Shown piece by piece: positions 10,135 to 21,044 of a stretch of 64,000 nt of DNA; within the stretch, counting starts at the first letter, position 1; every line of letters begins with the position of its first letter. Origin of the DNA: Nezara viridula (taxonomy: Eukaryota; Arthropoda; Insecta; Hemiptera; Pentatomidae); contig OV725079.1 of the NCBI GenBank assembly GCA_928085145.1, forward strand, positions 74,322,338 to 74,386,337. Direction: 5' to 3'. Made by a program: the position numbers and the translations under genes. The notes beneath the pieces are model-generated. The model was not told the origin of the DNA and made no database searches. It worked only from the letters and a program-made list of their open reading frames with translations.

Positions 10135-11710
10135 GAAGTCATCATTGGCAAATAACAAAGAATAACATACAACTTCCCAGAAAAAAGAATAATTAGTATT
10201 TTATTTTTTGCTAGTTTTTTAACTCTTGATTTATTCTTATTAATTTCTATTAGTCATGTTCTTTCTTACTTTTTTTGTTCTGTTCTCCTTGATATCATAT
10301 GTATTCCTTTATACCATATTTGTTCAATATCCTTGTAGAAAGTAAATGTATATAGAGAGAAATATGGATCTTATAAATAAAAATTATAACTTTATATAAA
10401 AAACATAAAGAAAATAAAAAGTTTATCAAAATTGTTTATAGAGGTGGGAATTGAATTGGACTGAATTGATTGCATTGGCTTGATTATTTTTTTGTTTTTT
10501 TGCATAACCGTCATACTTAATAGAAGAAAATTCGTTTATAATTTAAAAATATAATTTTCATATATTATATATTGTTTTTCAACACGTACAAAACAACTTG
10601 ATTTCGGAAATTTAGTGAGACCTTTGTTGGATCTTGATGTTTTGTTAGAAGTTTCAAAATTTTCTCATTATTTTTTAAAATTTTGAAATTCAATATATTG
10701 ATCCCAAAATAAAATAACCTGCTCATATTATATATCGACAGCCAAACTAAAAAAGCCTGTAAGAACGAAAACTAAAAATTTTCTGGAGAGGAAAAAAACT
10801 GCGTTATTTTTGTTTTATGAGAGTTTTATCTTCGGTTCGATTTTTTTCGCAGGCATGAGACAAAGATGTAATGCTCTATATAATTTTTTTAATCGTATTT
10901 TATTTATTTATTTATTTTTATCCTAATAATATTTTATTACTTTAAACTTATAGTTTTTTAGTAATTTTGAAAGACAGGTATTAGTTAGGTAAAAGCTAAA
11001 TTTGATAAAACCCATAACTTTGTTAATGATTAAATCATGACAGGAACAAAGCCAGTTTTCAAAATGTAGAGAAATGATACTTCAAATGAAAATTTAAAAA
11101 AAAAAAAAAAAAAAAAAATGAATAGAAAGTGAGTATTTAATAGCACGGGCTATTCACTCCCATTTTGGGGGCGGTAGTAGTCTATGAAAGGTTTGTTTTA
11201 ACGTACTCAACTTCATTAGATCATGGGTTGATTTACGAATGCTGGGAAATTTCTGTTTAACCTGTTGAAGTGTAGATAACTTAGTTCCTAAGTTTCCTGC
11301 GATATCGAAAATCCCTTGGTTTGAAAAGATGAAACTAAAGTTCCTTTCTCATCTCACGTTAAATTTTCCAACCAATGAAATCAAATTTCTGTCTCTCACT
11401 ATCTGGATTTCGGCGCCATTGTAGTTGTTTTTTTCAGCCATTCTCATCTCGCAGTGTTCAGGAGATTTCGATTGTTTTGATGCCTGTTCAATATTATATT
11501 CCAGCTTACCACTCTCTTCTTTGCTTCGGCCATTTCCATGGTAAGCAGTGCCTGCCTCAGAGATGGGGAATCCTATTATCTGCGCAGAGTGTGGATTCTT
11601 ATTGTAAATTTAAAAAATAATACAAAGCATTACAAAGGAAAAATTAATTATAGCCTATTATTAAAGCTAATTGGTACTGCAGTCTATGCACAAAAATCTT
11701 TATAAATTTT
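10135..11710. other. unassigned AT-rich sequence with an A-run
   Basis: This holds an A(n) tract near 11097-11118 and AT-rich sequence. The segment 11155-11600 has higher complexity and an 81-codon frame at 11375-11620, without a recognisable motif. Confidence 0.4.
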
Positions 11711-11713
11711 GTA

Positions 11714-11970
11714 TACTGTTGGCCAAAATCAGCACTTTGCAAGACCAAGACCAAGGCCGCCTAACTGTTGCAAGAAAAAGATCGGGACTGATAAAAAAAA
11801 TTAATTTTTTTAATAAAACTTATTGCAAAATAGTTACTAATATTCGAAAATCTTAGTAACTTTATGTTAATAAGTGGTATAACCAATATACTTTTGCATT
11901 TAACTCCTCTAATTTTTCATTCGGGCTTAGTTAGGTTTATCCTATCTAAAAAATTACAGTAATATCTCTA
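11714..11970 (+). mobile_element. hAT-type miniature element, copy 2, right end lost
   Basis: The sequence from TGTTGGCCAAAATCAGCACT through CCTAACTGTTGCAAG, AGTTACTAATATTCGAAA, ATACTTTTGCATTTAACTCC and TACAGTAATATCTCTATAG aligns with the 8539-8910 and 26681-27046 elements. It stops near 11970 without the CAAGAC-rich right end, so it is truncated. Confidence 0.65.
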
Positions 11971-11974
11971 TAGT

Positions 11975-12715
11975 AATTCTGTATTTACACGAGCACCTTT
12001 TATTGAACAATTTAGTACGTTTTTCAGTAACGATACAATCTCTATAACCTTCACTGTAACTTACAGTTTTTCACATAATAATTTACTGTTTTTTAAATAA
12101 CAGGTTTTTACAAAAGTCTGTATAGAAGAAATGAAACATCGCAGATCTCATTTTTTTCTTGGGATCAGAATAAGCCCCTGGACAAGATAGATCCAAAAAG
12201 CTCAAAACCACATTTTCTAAAGAAATTGTTCTTACAAGATTTTGCAGAGTGGCTTTCGATATACTCTTTACTATAGGTAAAGAGTGTTTTACTATCTAAA
12301 ACACGTAATAAATAATTGTATCAAAAATGTAAATATTATCAGGGTATGGTTTAAATATCGAATTTCTCTTAACCTGATTATTGAAATTTTTCTTTCAATG
12401 TTATTTTTAATTTAAATTTAAATTCTTTAGACATTCATTAATGGATCCGAGACGAGACATTATTTAAGTGCTAACACAATTACGTTGGACTTTTTCTTTA
12501 CAGAAACCAGCCTTTGGAATGCGCTTACCTATTTTCAATTTAACTTAAATTTGTTAAAAGACTCATAATTTGTGATCTAAAGAAGAGAGAACGGTGTAAT
12601 TATTATAATAAGGCCATCATTACTCAAATTGGTCCTATAATAATAAATGATTTGCTGGAGCTCTTAAATTGTCGTCTAATTATTTTCAACAGTCGCTCTC
12701 AAACTATTCCTACTC
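11975..12715. other. unassigned sequence
   Basis: No gene, RNA or recognised repeat is visible. Confidence 0.45.
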
Positions 12716-12716
12716 T

Positions 12717-13315
12717 TAGTACGTGGTGCAGACCCCTTTTTATCAAATTTTTAAGATCCGCCTGTAACTTCGTGAATAGATTCATCTCTTCATAACCTAC
12801 AACTATTTTATTTACAAAAACTCATGGTATTGGGACATTTTGAATCTGAAGGTTGGCAAAGTTTGTCTATTTAATTAGGTATCAAAAACCCGTATATACC
12901 CATTTGCTTCCTACTTGGATCCTAAGATAATTTGAACACAAAATAGAGAAAAACGATGCCTACTAAAATATTTGGCTGTTTGCCCTATACAACCTCGTTA
13001 TTTCCAAACTTAGAGGTAGTACGTCACACTTATTATGTCTCACCAAACGGCTCAGTATTTTTGAAGGAGGCCTTTTTTTCTCGATTTTATGCTCAAATTG
13101 TCTTGAGATTCAATTGGAAAGCAAATGGGTATTTACAAGTAGTATTTTAGTACTTAATTAAATAGACGAAGCTTGACGATCTCCACATTAAAAACACCCC
13201 AATGCCGAGAATTTTCTTAAATAAAATATTTGTAGGTTACGATGAGATGAAGCTATTCACGAAGTTTCAGGCGGATGTTAATAATTTGATAAAAAGGGGT
13301 CTGTACCACGGACTA
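12717..13315. mobile_element. foldback (near-complete palindrome) element, copy 1
   Basis: Almost the whole 599 bp is one inverted repeat: arms of about 270 bp from TAGTACGTGGTGCAGACCCC at the left and its counterpart ending CCACGGACTA at the right, around a loop of roughly 60 bp near 13000. Conserved arm stretches include ATCCGCCTGTAACTTCGTGA and its mate near 13255-13280. The open frames at 12956-13150 and 13202-13489 merely run through the arms. A second copy at 55004-55674 proves it is a family. It is non-coding and would depend on a transposase supplied elsewhere. The TA at both edges is consistent with TA target use, but this is not proven. Confidence 0.75.
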
Positions 13316-13565
13316 TCTGTGTGTAATCATGAATTGAATGCAGAACCGGCAAAACTTGTGCCATATAAATTACCTTTTACAATACAAAAATACAAGTTAT
13401 TTTACTTTCCAACCTACACTAGGTCAGGAACGATAGAAACCCTTCATTTTGGACAACTATTAACGAAGTTACAGTTATTCAATTTCTAATGTAAGATTAC
13501 GGGCTCATATCCTGGTGACAGAAAGGGGAGAATTAGAGAAAAAAGATGACTAAGTGAAAGTAAGG

Positions 13566-13885
13566 AAATCTGTTGCCTGCATCACACAAGCTTCACTATT
13601 TCCTCTACTTTTAACAGAAATTATTGTTTGACAATACTAAGCCATGGCAAAAAGTTTTTGATCAGCAATATTAGAGAGTTTTGAATTTTTTACACTGATC
13701 TACCTTAAGCCGGTTTACATTGCTTTAGTTTATCAAATAAATCGTACTCAAATATTTTCTTTGATCAATTTTCAGGAAAATAGATCTAGTTCAATTTTTT
13801 TTTTTTTTTCTTAATGAACATATGTAAAGATATAAAAACTTTTCTGAAATAGGTAGGAAAGTCGTGTGAGTGGACGCACCAGATT
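13566..13885. mobile_element. short terminal-inverted-repeat element, AAATCTGKTGC family
   Basis: Left end AAATCTGTTGCCTGCATCAC and right end, read inverted, AAATCTGGTGCGTCCACTCA form imperfect terminal inverted repeats extending about 30 bp. The left part aligns with 2756-2865. The length is about 320 bp and there is no coding sequence. The target duplication is not clear. Confidence 0.5.
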
Positions 13886-13889
13886 TTTT

Positions 13890-14955
13890 TTATTATTTAG
13901 TCTTTAAAGGACTTCCCCCTCAAAGTTTCATTTTGTATTCATTGGTGATTCAAATTACACGATGTTTAAATAAACATACAAGAAAATTGCACTCAATAAA
14001 TATTTCACAGCAAAATGAAAAACATAGCGAATTTCATTGATTTATACACCACTACCCAATTTATTATTTATAAGTTTATAGGAAATCTATGAATATGTTA
14101 TGAGTGGCCATTCGGTATTCCTTATTTTTTTTAGTGTGTTTCATCGCGGAATATTTCCCAGGGTGACTGTAACTTTGTCAATTTAAAACTACACGTGCCG
14201 CAAAAGGGAACATGATAATGTTTCAGTTAAAAATTTAATAAAACTTTTATATTAACAAAAATATTAATAGACTTACTAATAATTTATGAAGTATAACAAA
14301 GCAATTCAATTGTAATTGCATTTAAAAGGCAATTAATGATTTTTTTATATAACAAAATTTGGGAATTTCTGAATGTCAGAGGTGCTCATATTTGGGTTTG
14401 CGATTGTATTAATTACTTAAATATGTGATAATTATCCCTTGGTAACCACAGCAACAGAAGAAGTTTTCAACAATAATCATGGTTAATCTCGAAAACGGTA
14501 CGTGTAGGAATCGCAGCAAACCGTATTGTTCCTTTAGAACTACAGTAGTGTTAGTCTCGTCGAAATTTTTAAAACACAATTTATTCCGTTTTGGTTTTTC
14601 GAATTTCGAAACAAACTGAGTGTTTAAACCTCCGAAATATTTTTAGTAATGGCTTTTATTAATGATGTAATAAACCTTTAAGAATTGAAAATTCCCTCTC
14701 ATTTGACTCCTCCAAAGAAATGTTCCGAAACTACTTATTTTGCTATCATCATCCATAAAGTTAATTATCAATGTTAAATAAAATAATGGAGATTCGTTAT
14801 ACATACGTTTTTGTCATAAACGTGTGTTGGAAGAAAAGTGTATAGTATCCAGCCAGTTCTGTTATGCCTCAAGATTACAAATAAACTGATAACGGGTCTA
14901 ACAAAGGATGTTTTTAAACCCTTTTCAATCATATTAAATGAACAGTAATGTAAAA
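13890..14955. other. unassigned AT-rich sequence
   Basis: No supported gene or RNA. Minus-strand frame 14774-14974 is without motif. Confidence 0.45.
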
Positions 14956-15039
14956 AAAAATTTTTTGGAGGCACTATTTTCCTACTTTACAATCAAATTA
15001 TTCTAGAGAAGGAGTTAGTCGAGGGTGCGGTCAAATAAA

Positions 15040-15300
15040 TAAAAAATTAAAATATATTAATTATTCTAATTTTTGCCGACGTTTCGACCCACTTTGCAGG
15101 TCGTCTTCAGGGCTACAAAAGATACAAAACATGTTGAAAATAAAAAATAAATATAAGTATATATAAAATAAGAAGAAGTTGTCAGATACAGAAATAAAAG
15201 ATGATATCAGAGATATAGTGGGTGACAATGTAGTTAAATATTAAGAATTATATATGTAGAAGATACAAATAAATGGAAAATAAATAGGAATAAAAATAAA
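15040..15300 (-). mobile_element. Penelope-like terminal remnant with hammerhead-like core
   Basis: On the minus strand the segment contains CCTGAAGACGACC, TGCAAAGT, GGGTCGAAACGTCGGC: CTGAAGA (15110-15104), a GACC/GGTC stem, then GAAA (15085-15082). The following GAAACGTCGGC is a motif often seen in Penelope-like repeats of animals. No GTC cleavage triplet with a good stem III was found, so the ribozyme looks decayed. The flanks carry AGAAGGAGTT (left) and AACTCCTTCT (right), an inverted pair that also occurs near 51810. Confidence 0.4.
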
Positions 15301-15410
15301 GATAAAGATAAAGATAACTCCTTCTCATATTATATCAACGGTCAACCATCTCTACATCATTACAAATTATTCTAGATATCTAAAAAGGTGCCTATGATTC
15401 GAAACACCAG

Positions 15411-15662
15411 CACATACGCATTTCAGTTGACAGAATGCCTACTCCAATTTCAATATTGTAGAGTAAAGTCATTTTAGCGATATTTCTAGTAGGAAAATTT
15501 ATAATATACGTTCAGTTGATTTCAGACTTGGTACTTGCAGTGATAAAATCTGGAACTGTGAATAAAGGTATACATTTACCCTCTAAAAATAACACTAAAA
15601 TTAATAATTAAAAATTTTGAAATTGCAGTTGTTCATTTCATTCAACTGAAAGCCTCATATAA
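15411..15662. mobile_element. inverted-repeat miniature element, TTTCAGTTGACAGAATG family, copy 1
   Basis: The left end contains CATTTCAGTTGACAGAATGC and the right end, read inverted, ATATGAGGCTTTCAGTTGAA. The subterminal CTCCAATTTCAATATTG and TTCTAGTAGGAAAATTTATA are shared with 40153-40411. It is about 250 bp and non-coding. Confidence 0.55.
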
Positions 15663-15784
15663 CTGTGATATTTTCCATGGTTAAAAATCAATCGATACAG
15701 ACCGTTTCATAACAAAAAGTTGCATACGTTACATTATTTTACATTCACATTGAGATACTTCTTCTTATGGTAGGAGAAGTTTCA

Positions 15785-15956
15785 TTGGTAATTATTTACA
15801 AGTGGTACTCCTTCGACCATCTTGATTTCATTCAGGTTATCCACAATGTTTCAGATAAGATTTACGAAACACACCATCAGTAAGCGCCACAATTGCGGAG
15901 GGGTAGTCTTGTCAGCTCTTGCCACCTCCACCTTACGTTCATTACAAATAATTACC
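15785..15956 (+). mobile_element. 172 bp inverted-repeat miniature element, copy 1
   Basis: The ends are TTGGTAATTATTTACAAGTG and, inverted from the right, TTGGTAATTATTTGTAATGA. The interior GGTTATCCACAATGTTTCAG and a GCGCCACAATTGCGGAGGGG stretch recur in inverted orientation at 16590-16707 plus 17326-17395, where the element is split by a Jockey insertion. It is non-coding. Confidence 0.65.
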
Positions 15957-16589
15957 AAAGATAACCTTTAGAATATATATTAGCAGCATTTTTTTTTATT
16001 AATCAAACTTGATATTTTCAATGTTATTGATTGACACATATTCTCGATAAATTTTTTTTTCATTATATATTTCTAATATTATTTATGATTATTGTGTTTA
16101 TATATTGCCTGTTTTTGTTTTCTTAGCTTCGAGATTTACCATTATTAATGTTTTTCCGTTTCCTCATCCTAAATTAAAGAAGTTGATTAACTTAAGTTTT
16201 GTTTTAATTGTGACAATACATTATCTGTAATTGTATTATTTCTAGCAAGAAAGTTAAAACAAATTCAATTTTTGTTTTCCACTAAGGATAATCACAAACC
16301 CCAGTACTTGAATAACAATACTTAGAAAAGTAGGAATTCAAATGGAAAGTAAAAACTCTATTCAACAAGCCTATGATACAAAAATTTAAAGTGATACTAG
16401 AAAAATAATAAATGAAATCCTAATACATTAGATTGAAAATCTGTTTAATTGACAGATTATATATAAAAACTATAAGCATAAATAATATTATGTTCATAAG
16501 ATGGAAATTGAAATGAGTGTTCAATCGATACTTATTTCATATGAAGTGAAAATGGTGGGGAAAGAATGCTAACTTTAAAAAAAAGACGG

Positions 16590-17395
16590 GTATTATGTAA
16601 CATAAACGATAAAATTTCTAAATTTACTTAAAAAGGAGATGAGTTAGAGGGAACAAGACAACCTCCCCCCCGCAATAGTTGCGCTTTCTGGTGCTATATT
16701 TTGTAAAAATCCGATACCTAGGACTCCACCTTCACAAATGACTAACTTGGAATCCTCATACTAGACTGAAACGACAAGAAACCGCTCGACGTTTCCGATT
16801 ACTTCAGCACTTACTAGACAAGCGTTCTAATCTTCCAATTAATTACAAAAGACTCATATACTTGACTATAATAAGGCCTATTTGGACTATTGAGCTTCAC
16901 TAAACCATCGAATTCCTCTCGTATCCAATCCTTACAATCCAAAATCCTTCGTAAAATCCTCACTGCTCCCTACTTTGTTACAAACAAAACCATCCATAAT
17001 GACCTTAATGTTCCTTTTGTTTCAGATCTGGCCTAATCCAGATGACCTATCCTTCCATAATAAACTTCAGAATCATCCCAACCCTCTCGTTTCTAACCTT
17101 GCTTCCTTTTCAATTCCTGATAACCCTCCGAGGCGTCTGAAAAGAAGATGACCCCGGGATCTCCTAATGTAAACATATCATTAGAGTGCTACCATTGGGT
17201 AGTTACTCAGCAAGTGTTTTTCATGTCATTATATACATTATGTACTAATTTAATAGATGTATTTATTTAATACAGTTGTAAATGTCTTTAAGAAATAAAA
17301 TAAATTAAAAAAAATATTTTGTAAACCTTATCTGAAACATTGTGGATAACCTTGATTCAACCGAAGGAGTACCACTTGTAAATAATTACCGATTC
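16590..17395 (-). mobile_element. 172 bp-type miniature element, copy 2, split by a Jockey insertion
   Basis: The two halves, about 16590-16707 and 17326-17395, rejoin into a sequence homologous to the reverse complement of 15785-15956. The interruption is exactly the Jockey-A insertion 16708-17313 plus one copy of its 12 bp target duplication. The left end is less well conserved, so its coordinate is approximate. Confidence 0.6.
16708..17313 (+). mobile_element. Jockey-A LINE, 5'-truncated, perfect target duplication
   Basis: The perfect 12 bp direct repeat ATATTTTGTAAA at 16696-16707 and 17314-17325 brackets a 606 bp insert. The insert encodes, with stops and frameshifts, the end of Jockey ORF2: LGLHLDK-like start, a cluster matching RLKRQE, the IRPIWT thumb region with a small deletion before the GVELWGS equivalent, and the RLKRR C-terminus. 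The 3' UTR holds CTACCATTGGGTAG and ends TACAGTTGTAAATGTC and an A-rich tail. Confidence 0.85.
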
Positions 17396-17399
17396 ATTT

Positions 17400-18060
17400 T
17401 AATGTCACCATTCCATTCCTTAAAAACAATACAAACAATTAATACTAATAATTAATTAATTAATACTTTTTATACTTGAAAAAAACATGTGAAAAACGAA
17501 TGTAAAGACCGGGGACATCAAATTGTTATATAACATACGAATGACCCAATGATAAAAGTCCCTTGACAGTTCGATGTTGCTCGAGTATTTCTCTTAAAGT
17601 TGGGCATGCTATCGAAATGTTTTCCTTACCAGGCCTTCTTCCAAAGACGGTAGGCAGAAAATTGCTTCCCTGATCCTCCTCCTCCTATCCCAGTTAAGGT
17701 GAATCCTATTAGGATAAGGGGGGGGAGGGGGAGGAGACTAGGCTAACGAGATATCGGAAAATAATGGTGAGCTTCTATAATGCTTTGAAGGAGAAGGGAA
17801 ATTAGCCGGGATAAATGCAGGGCGGGTTCCGTGACTGGAATGGTTAGCGCAATCTGAATCTATTTAAATGCCCCGTCTTCATTTCCATCGAACAGGTGTT
17901 CAATTACTTATCTCATGTGTCGGTAATGCATTTTAGTGTTGTTACGTGCCGGGGGGACAGCCTGCACGTGAAAGGTTGTCCTGTCGCTGCTTATGAACCT
18001 GTTTCAGTGGATGAATTCCATTATTATTGATTAAAAAAAAAATAATCCTATATATTATTT
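17400..18060. other. unassigned segment with a G-rich tract
   Basis: This segment is less AT-rich than its surroundings and contains GGGGGGGGAGGGGGAGGAG around 17718-17738 and a possible hairpin around GGACAGCC/GGTTGTCC at 17954-17983. No gene was recognised. It might hold single-copy regulatory DNA, but nothing in the sequence proves this. Confidence 0.4.
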
Positions 18061-18064
18061 CTAA

Positions 18065-18320
18065 AAAGTGTTTTTTTGTCAGTACCTCATAACTTCGTCA
18101 ATTCTTCATCAAATCCAATGATTGACCACTCATTTTGAAAATATTCTTTTCCTTCACATGAGAAAAATAGTCCTATCCCCCCGATATATCTGGAAAAACG
18201 TCATGAAGGAAAAGAAACTTTATTTACGAATAACTCAAAAGGTATGAATTTTTTGCTGGATTGTAGCCATGCATGAAGAAAGATTACTAAAGTACCTACA
18301 AAACAAAAAAAAAAAATTGA
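18065..18320 (+). repeat. interspersed repeat with ATTCTTCATCAAATCCA core
   Basis: This copy contains ACCTCATAACTTCGTCAATT, then ATTCTTCATCAAATCCAATG, CTTTATTTACGAATAACTCA and an A-run. It aligns with 3860-4090 and partly with 61860-61930. The ends are undefined. Confidence 0.45.
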
Positions 18321-19780
18321 AAAACTCTATTAGAAATATGTATAATTTAAAAAATTCGTATTGACTGAAGGAGTAAAGTGTGTTGGAATATTTTTTAAGG
18401 AGAAACAGAGTCGAGACTTTTATTTTGCTGCTCGAAAGACTGTAAGATTGCACCAATGATAATTAGACAGTAAAAATCGGACAGTTATTAACAAAGATGG
18501 AGTCCGTTAGTTTTGGTATATTTAATATTGTCTTCCTGTTTGAATAAATTGCATTTAGGAGTAGAATAGTTTACTTTATTTTTTTTCCTGGCTGATATAT
18601 TATTATTGTTATTATTATTACTTTATTATTTCTTAAATATATTTGCTTGCTCTTACATTTCATTTTTTTTAATAATTTAGAAAATCACATGATCGGGGTA
18701 TCATTTTGCCTTTATTACTTTTATTATCTTTTCAGTCAGCGTATAAAAATAGGTTCTAGACAAGCAATTTGGACAAATATTTTGGTCTTTTATGTTTAAT
18801 GGAATATTGTAATCGACCAAGGAAAAAATATTGATTCCTTTCTTACATGATAAATAGGAACTATTTCCATATTGTTTTGCTATTTCTTCACTAAACAAAA
18901 TTGTCTGCGAATATTTCGCATTGGGCAACTAGTATCTATTAAGGGTTGTACAATAAATATCCCACTGGCATTTTTCGCTATTGGAAACTTCTTTGATGTG
19001 AGGCAACGTAACAAGATTTTGAAAATATATTTGATCACGCATTTTCTTATTTCTGGATATTTTCCTCCCGTTATAAGATAACTAAAAATCTAAATGAATC
19101 TTTTAATGTGTATCTTTGTTTAGTAATGTTTGATGACATAATATTAGTGTATTTTATCATGTTTTATATGCGAGCATTTGTTAAGTGATTAGCTCGTCCC
19201 ACTGGAAAATATCCTAATAAAGGAATAAGTTGAGCCCAGGCAGCATTATTTTTTTTAGCAGACATTATTAAAAAGAAACATGACTTTTTTAGTCCAAGCA
19301 AAACAGCCTGGTGGAGGAAGTATTGGTTAGAAGAGGAGTAAAAGAAATAAAGATGATTTTTAAACAGCAAGGGAATCCAAATTCAGCATTATATAATTTT
19401 TCGTCTGAAGCAAAATCACTAACCCTACAATATATGTATATATACCAAACTATATATATATATTCATCAGCAATTTTACATTCCCTTTTAAAATTATCAA
19501 ATTTTACAATTGTATCAAGTGCACAAATTTTATTTTTTGTTTGTATTCATTATCTTCAATATAATCATTTGTTGTTCCCCAAATATTTAATTTCACTGAT
19601 CCAAACCCCAAACAGTCCACACCAATTGAAACATGAACCAATCCAAAATACACACTTAGATATCAATGGGAAATATTTGGCTCAGACTAAATTATCGTGA
19701 CAATACACTAATATTATAGATGTCTATTGCTGAGCATATAAAAAGGTATACCTGGATATATTATTTATTGTCCTCCATTT
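18320..19780. other. unassigned sequence with small open frames
   Basis: Frames at 18701-18928 (-), 18872-19081 (+), 19164-19370 (-) and 19311-19700 (+) overlap one another and show no recognised domain. A TTATTATTATTG microsatellite lies near 18600. No host exon can be supported. Confidence 0.4.
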
Positions 19781-19784
19781 TTTT

Positions 19785-20130
19785 TATTCATTTAAACCCT
19801 ACCGTGCCATTGAGGCAATACGGGTTTTGTACAACCGGGTTGTTACACCTCACTGCATAACTGCCTGCTTCTGTAACGAGAATAATGTTCATATTTAAAT
19901 TTGCTGTCTATTGCCTTATTCCGCTCCTTCTTGTTTCGGCGTCCTTTCTGTAGCGGGTCCCATTCTTGTGAGGTTGAAGTGTGCGGGTCCAATTGCTTCT
20001 TTCTACCCGTACACAAATTCTTTGTAGTATGGGTAATTTTCTTCCGTAACTAGCTGAGGAAAATCGGTCTCTATGAGAACATAGAGACCGGTCTCCCTCA
20101 ACAATTTGGCTCTTAGAGATTCAAAGGAAT
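19785..20130 (-). repeat. LINE or SINE-like 3' region sharing its tail with the tRNA-SINE
   Basis: On the minus strand the end reads CCCGTATTGCCTCAATGGCA followed by CGGTAGGGTTTAAATG and an A-rich run. This parallels the SINE tail CCCGTATAGCCTAAATGGCG found at 29388. The remaining body, rich in moderately GC sequence, does not match the SINE. It may be the 3' UTR of the LINE whose tail the SINE uses. A perfect 11 bp hairpin lies inside at 20065-20090. Confidence 0.4.
20065..20090. repeat. perfect 11 bp hairpin with AGAA loop
   Basis: CGGTCTCTATG at 20065-20075 and CATAGAGACCG at 20080-20090 are exact reverse complements separated by AGAA. It lies in the putative LINE/SINE 3' region and could be a structural element of its RNA. 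Confidence 0.7.
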
Positions 20131-20700
20131 ATTGTCCTCCATTTACCTTTTCAATAGATTTTTAATGTGTCGAAGACTATCGAATAGCAATATTTTAATC
20201 TTTAATATCTAAGTATTTGGTAAGTATCCCGTTTAACTTATAAATAAAATAACAGCAGTAAATTATAAAAAAAAAAAATATTGTGCCCTCCATTATCACT
20301 GACTAACCTTATGGCGGCCTCTAATCTGGTATCTACCTATCTCAATCTGGTAAATAAATATTTAACACAATATATTCCGTCTCAATCTGTCGACTTTTGT
20401 AATCATGTATGTTTGTAAACCTACCGAATTTTTCAATGGATTTTATTTTATTTGTAATAAGGTTATAATATTTAAAATTGTAATTCATCACTCCTCCATG
20501 AAATTTCCTTTCGATTGATAGCTACCGTGTTATATATAGTGTATATTATAAAACTCCAGCACATCTTCTACCTTGATAATTCGGGACAGTGGTGTATGAA
20601 AACATCACTTATACGTAAACTACTTCATTACGCCAGCGTAAAGTCGGTGTTTTTTTTTTTAAATTACTAATTGAAGCAACTTTGCCAACAGAAGGAGGTA
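20130..20700. other. unassigned AT-rich sequence
   Basis: No supported gene. TATCTCAATCTG-type stretches recur within 20330-20395, and similar CATCTCAATCTACGG occurs at 32459, suggesting an old repeat. Confidence 0.35.
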
Positions 20701-20877
20701 AAGAATTTAATTAAATTTAGCCTGACCATAGGGTCGGAGGAGGATGGGGGGGGGGAGGAGAGAACCTAAGCCGCTCAACACTCTAAACCGAAAATAACCC
20801 TTCAGGGCTCAACTCTACCAGTCGGGATACCTTTGTTGATTCAACCACAACCCAAATGCCCAAGTATAAAGATAAAA

Positions 20878-20939
20878 CGTGACTTATAATCGCTGTCACG
20901 GGAATGAACTTTATCCCCGTTACAGCGATTATAAGTGGA
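20878..20939. repeat. inverted repeat ACTTATAATCGCTGT
   Basis: ACTTATAATCGCTGTCACGGG and, after a short AT-rich loop, CCCCGTTACAGCGATTATAAGT are arms of a hairpin of about 21 bp with one mismatch. It lies in a GC-richer block (20700-21010) preceded by a G-run near 20740-20760. No coding sequence is associated. Confidence 0.7.
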
Positions 20940-21044
20940 ATTGCCCAGAACCTCATGCGGGTACCGTTCCTATAAGTTGTTCTTCGCACGAATAGTTCGA
21001 GGTGCTAGCTATTATCATCCTCTATTATAATTGATGTTAGAATA

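Noticed and set aside
12956..13489. Two plus-strand open frames of 64 and 95 codons
   Set aside because: They run through the arms of the palindromic element, and the mirrored sequence in copy 2 is not kept open.
19164..19700. Possible host exons on opposite strands
   Set aside because: Frames overlap, contain no known domain, and no splice pattern or conserved motif could be established.
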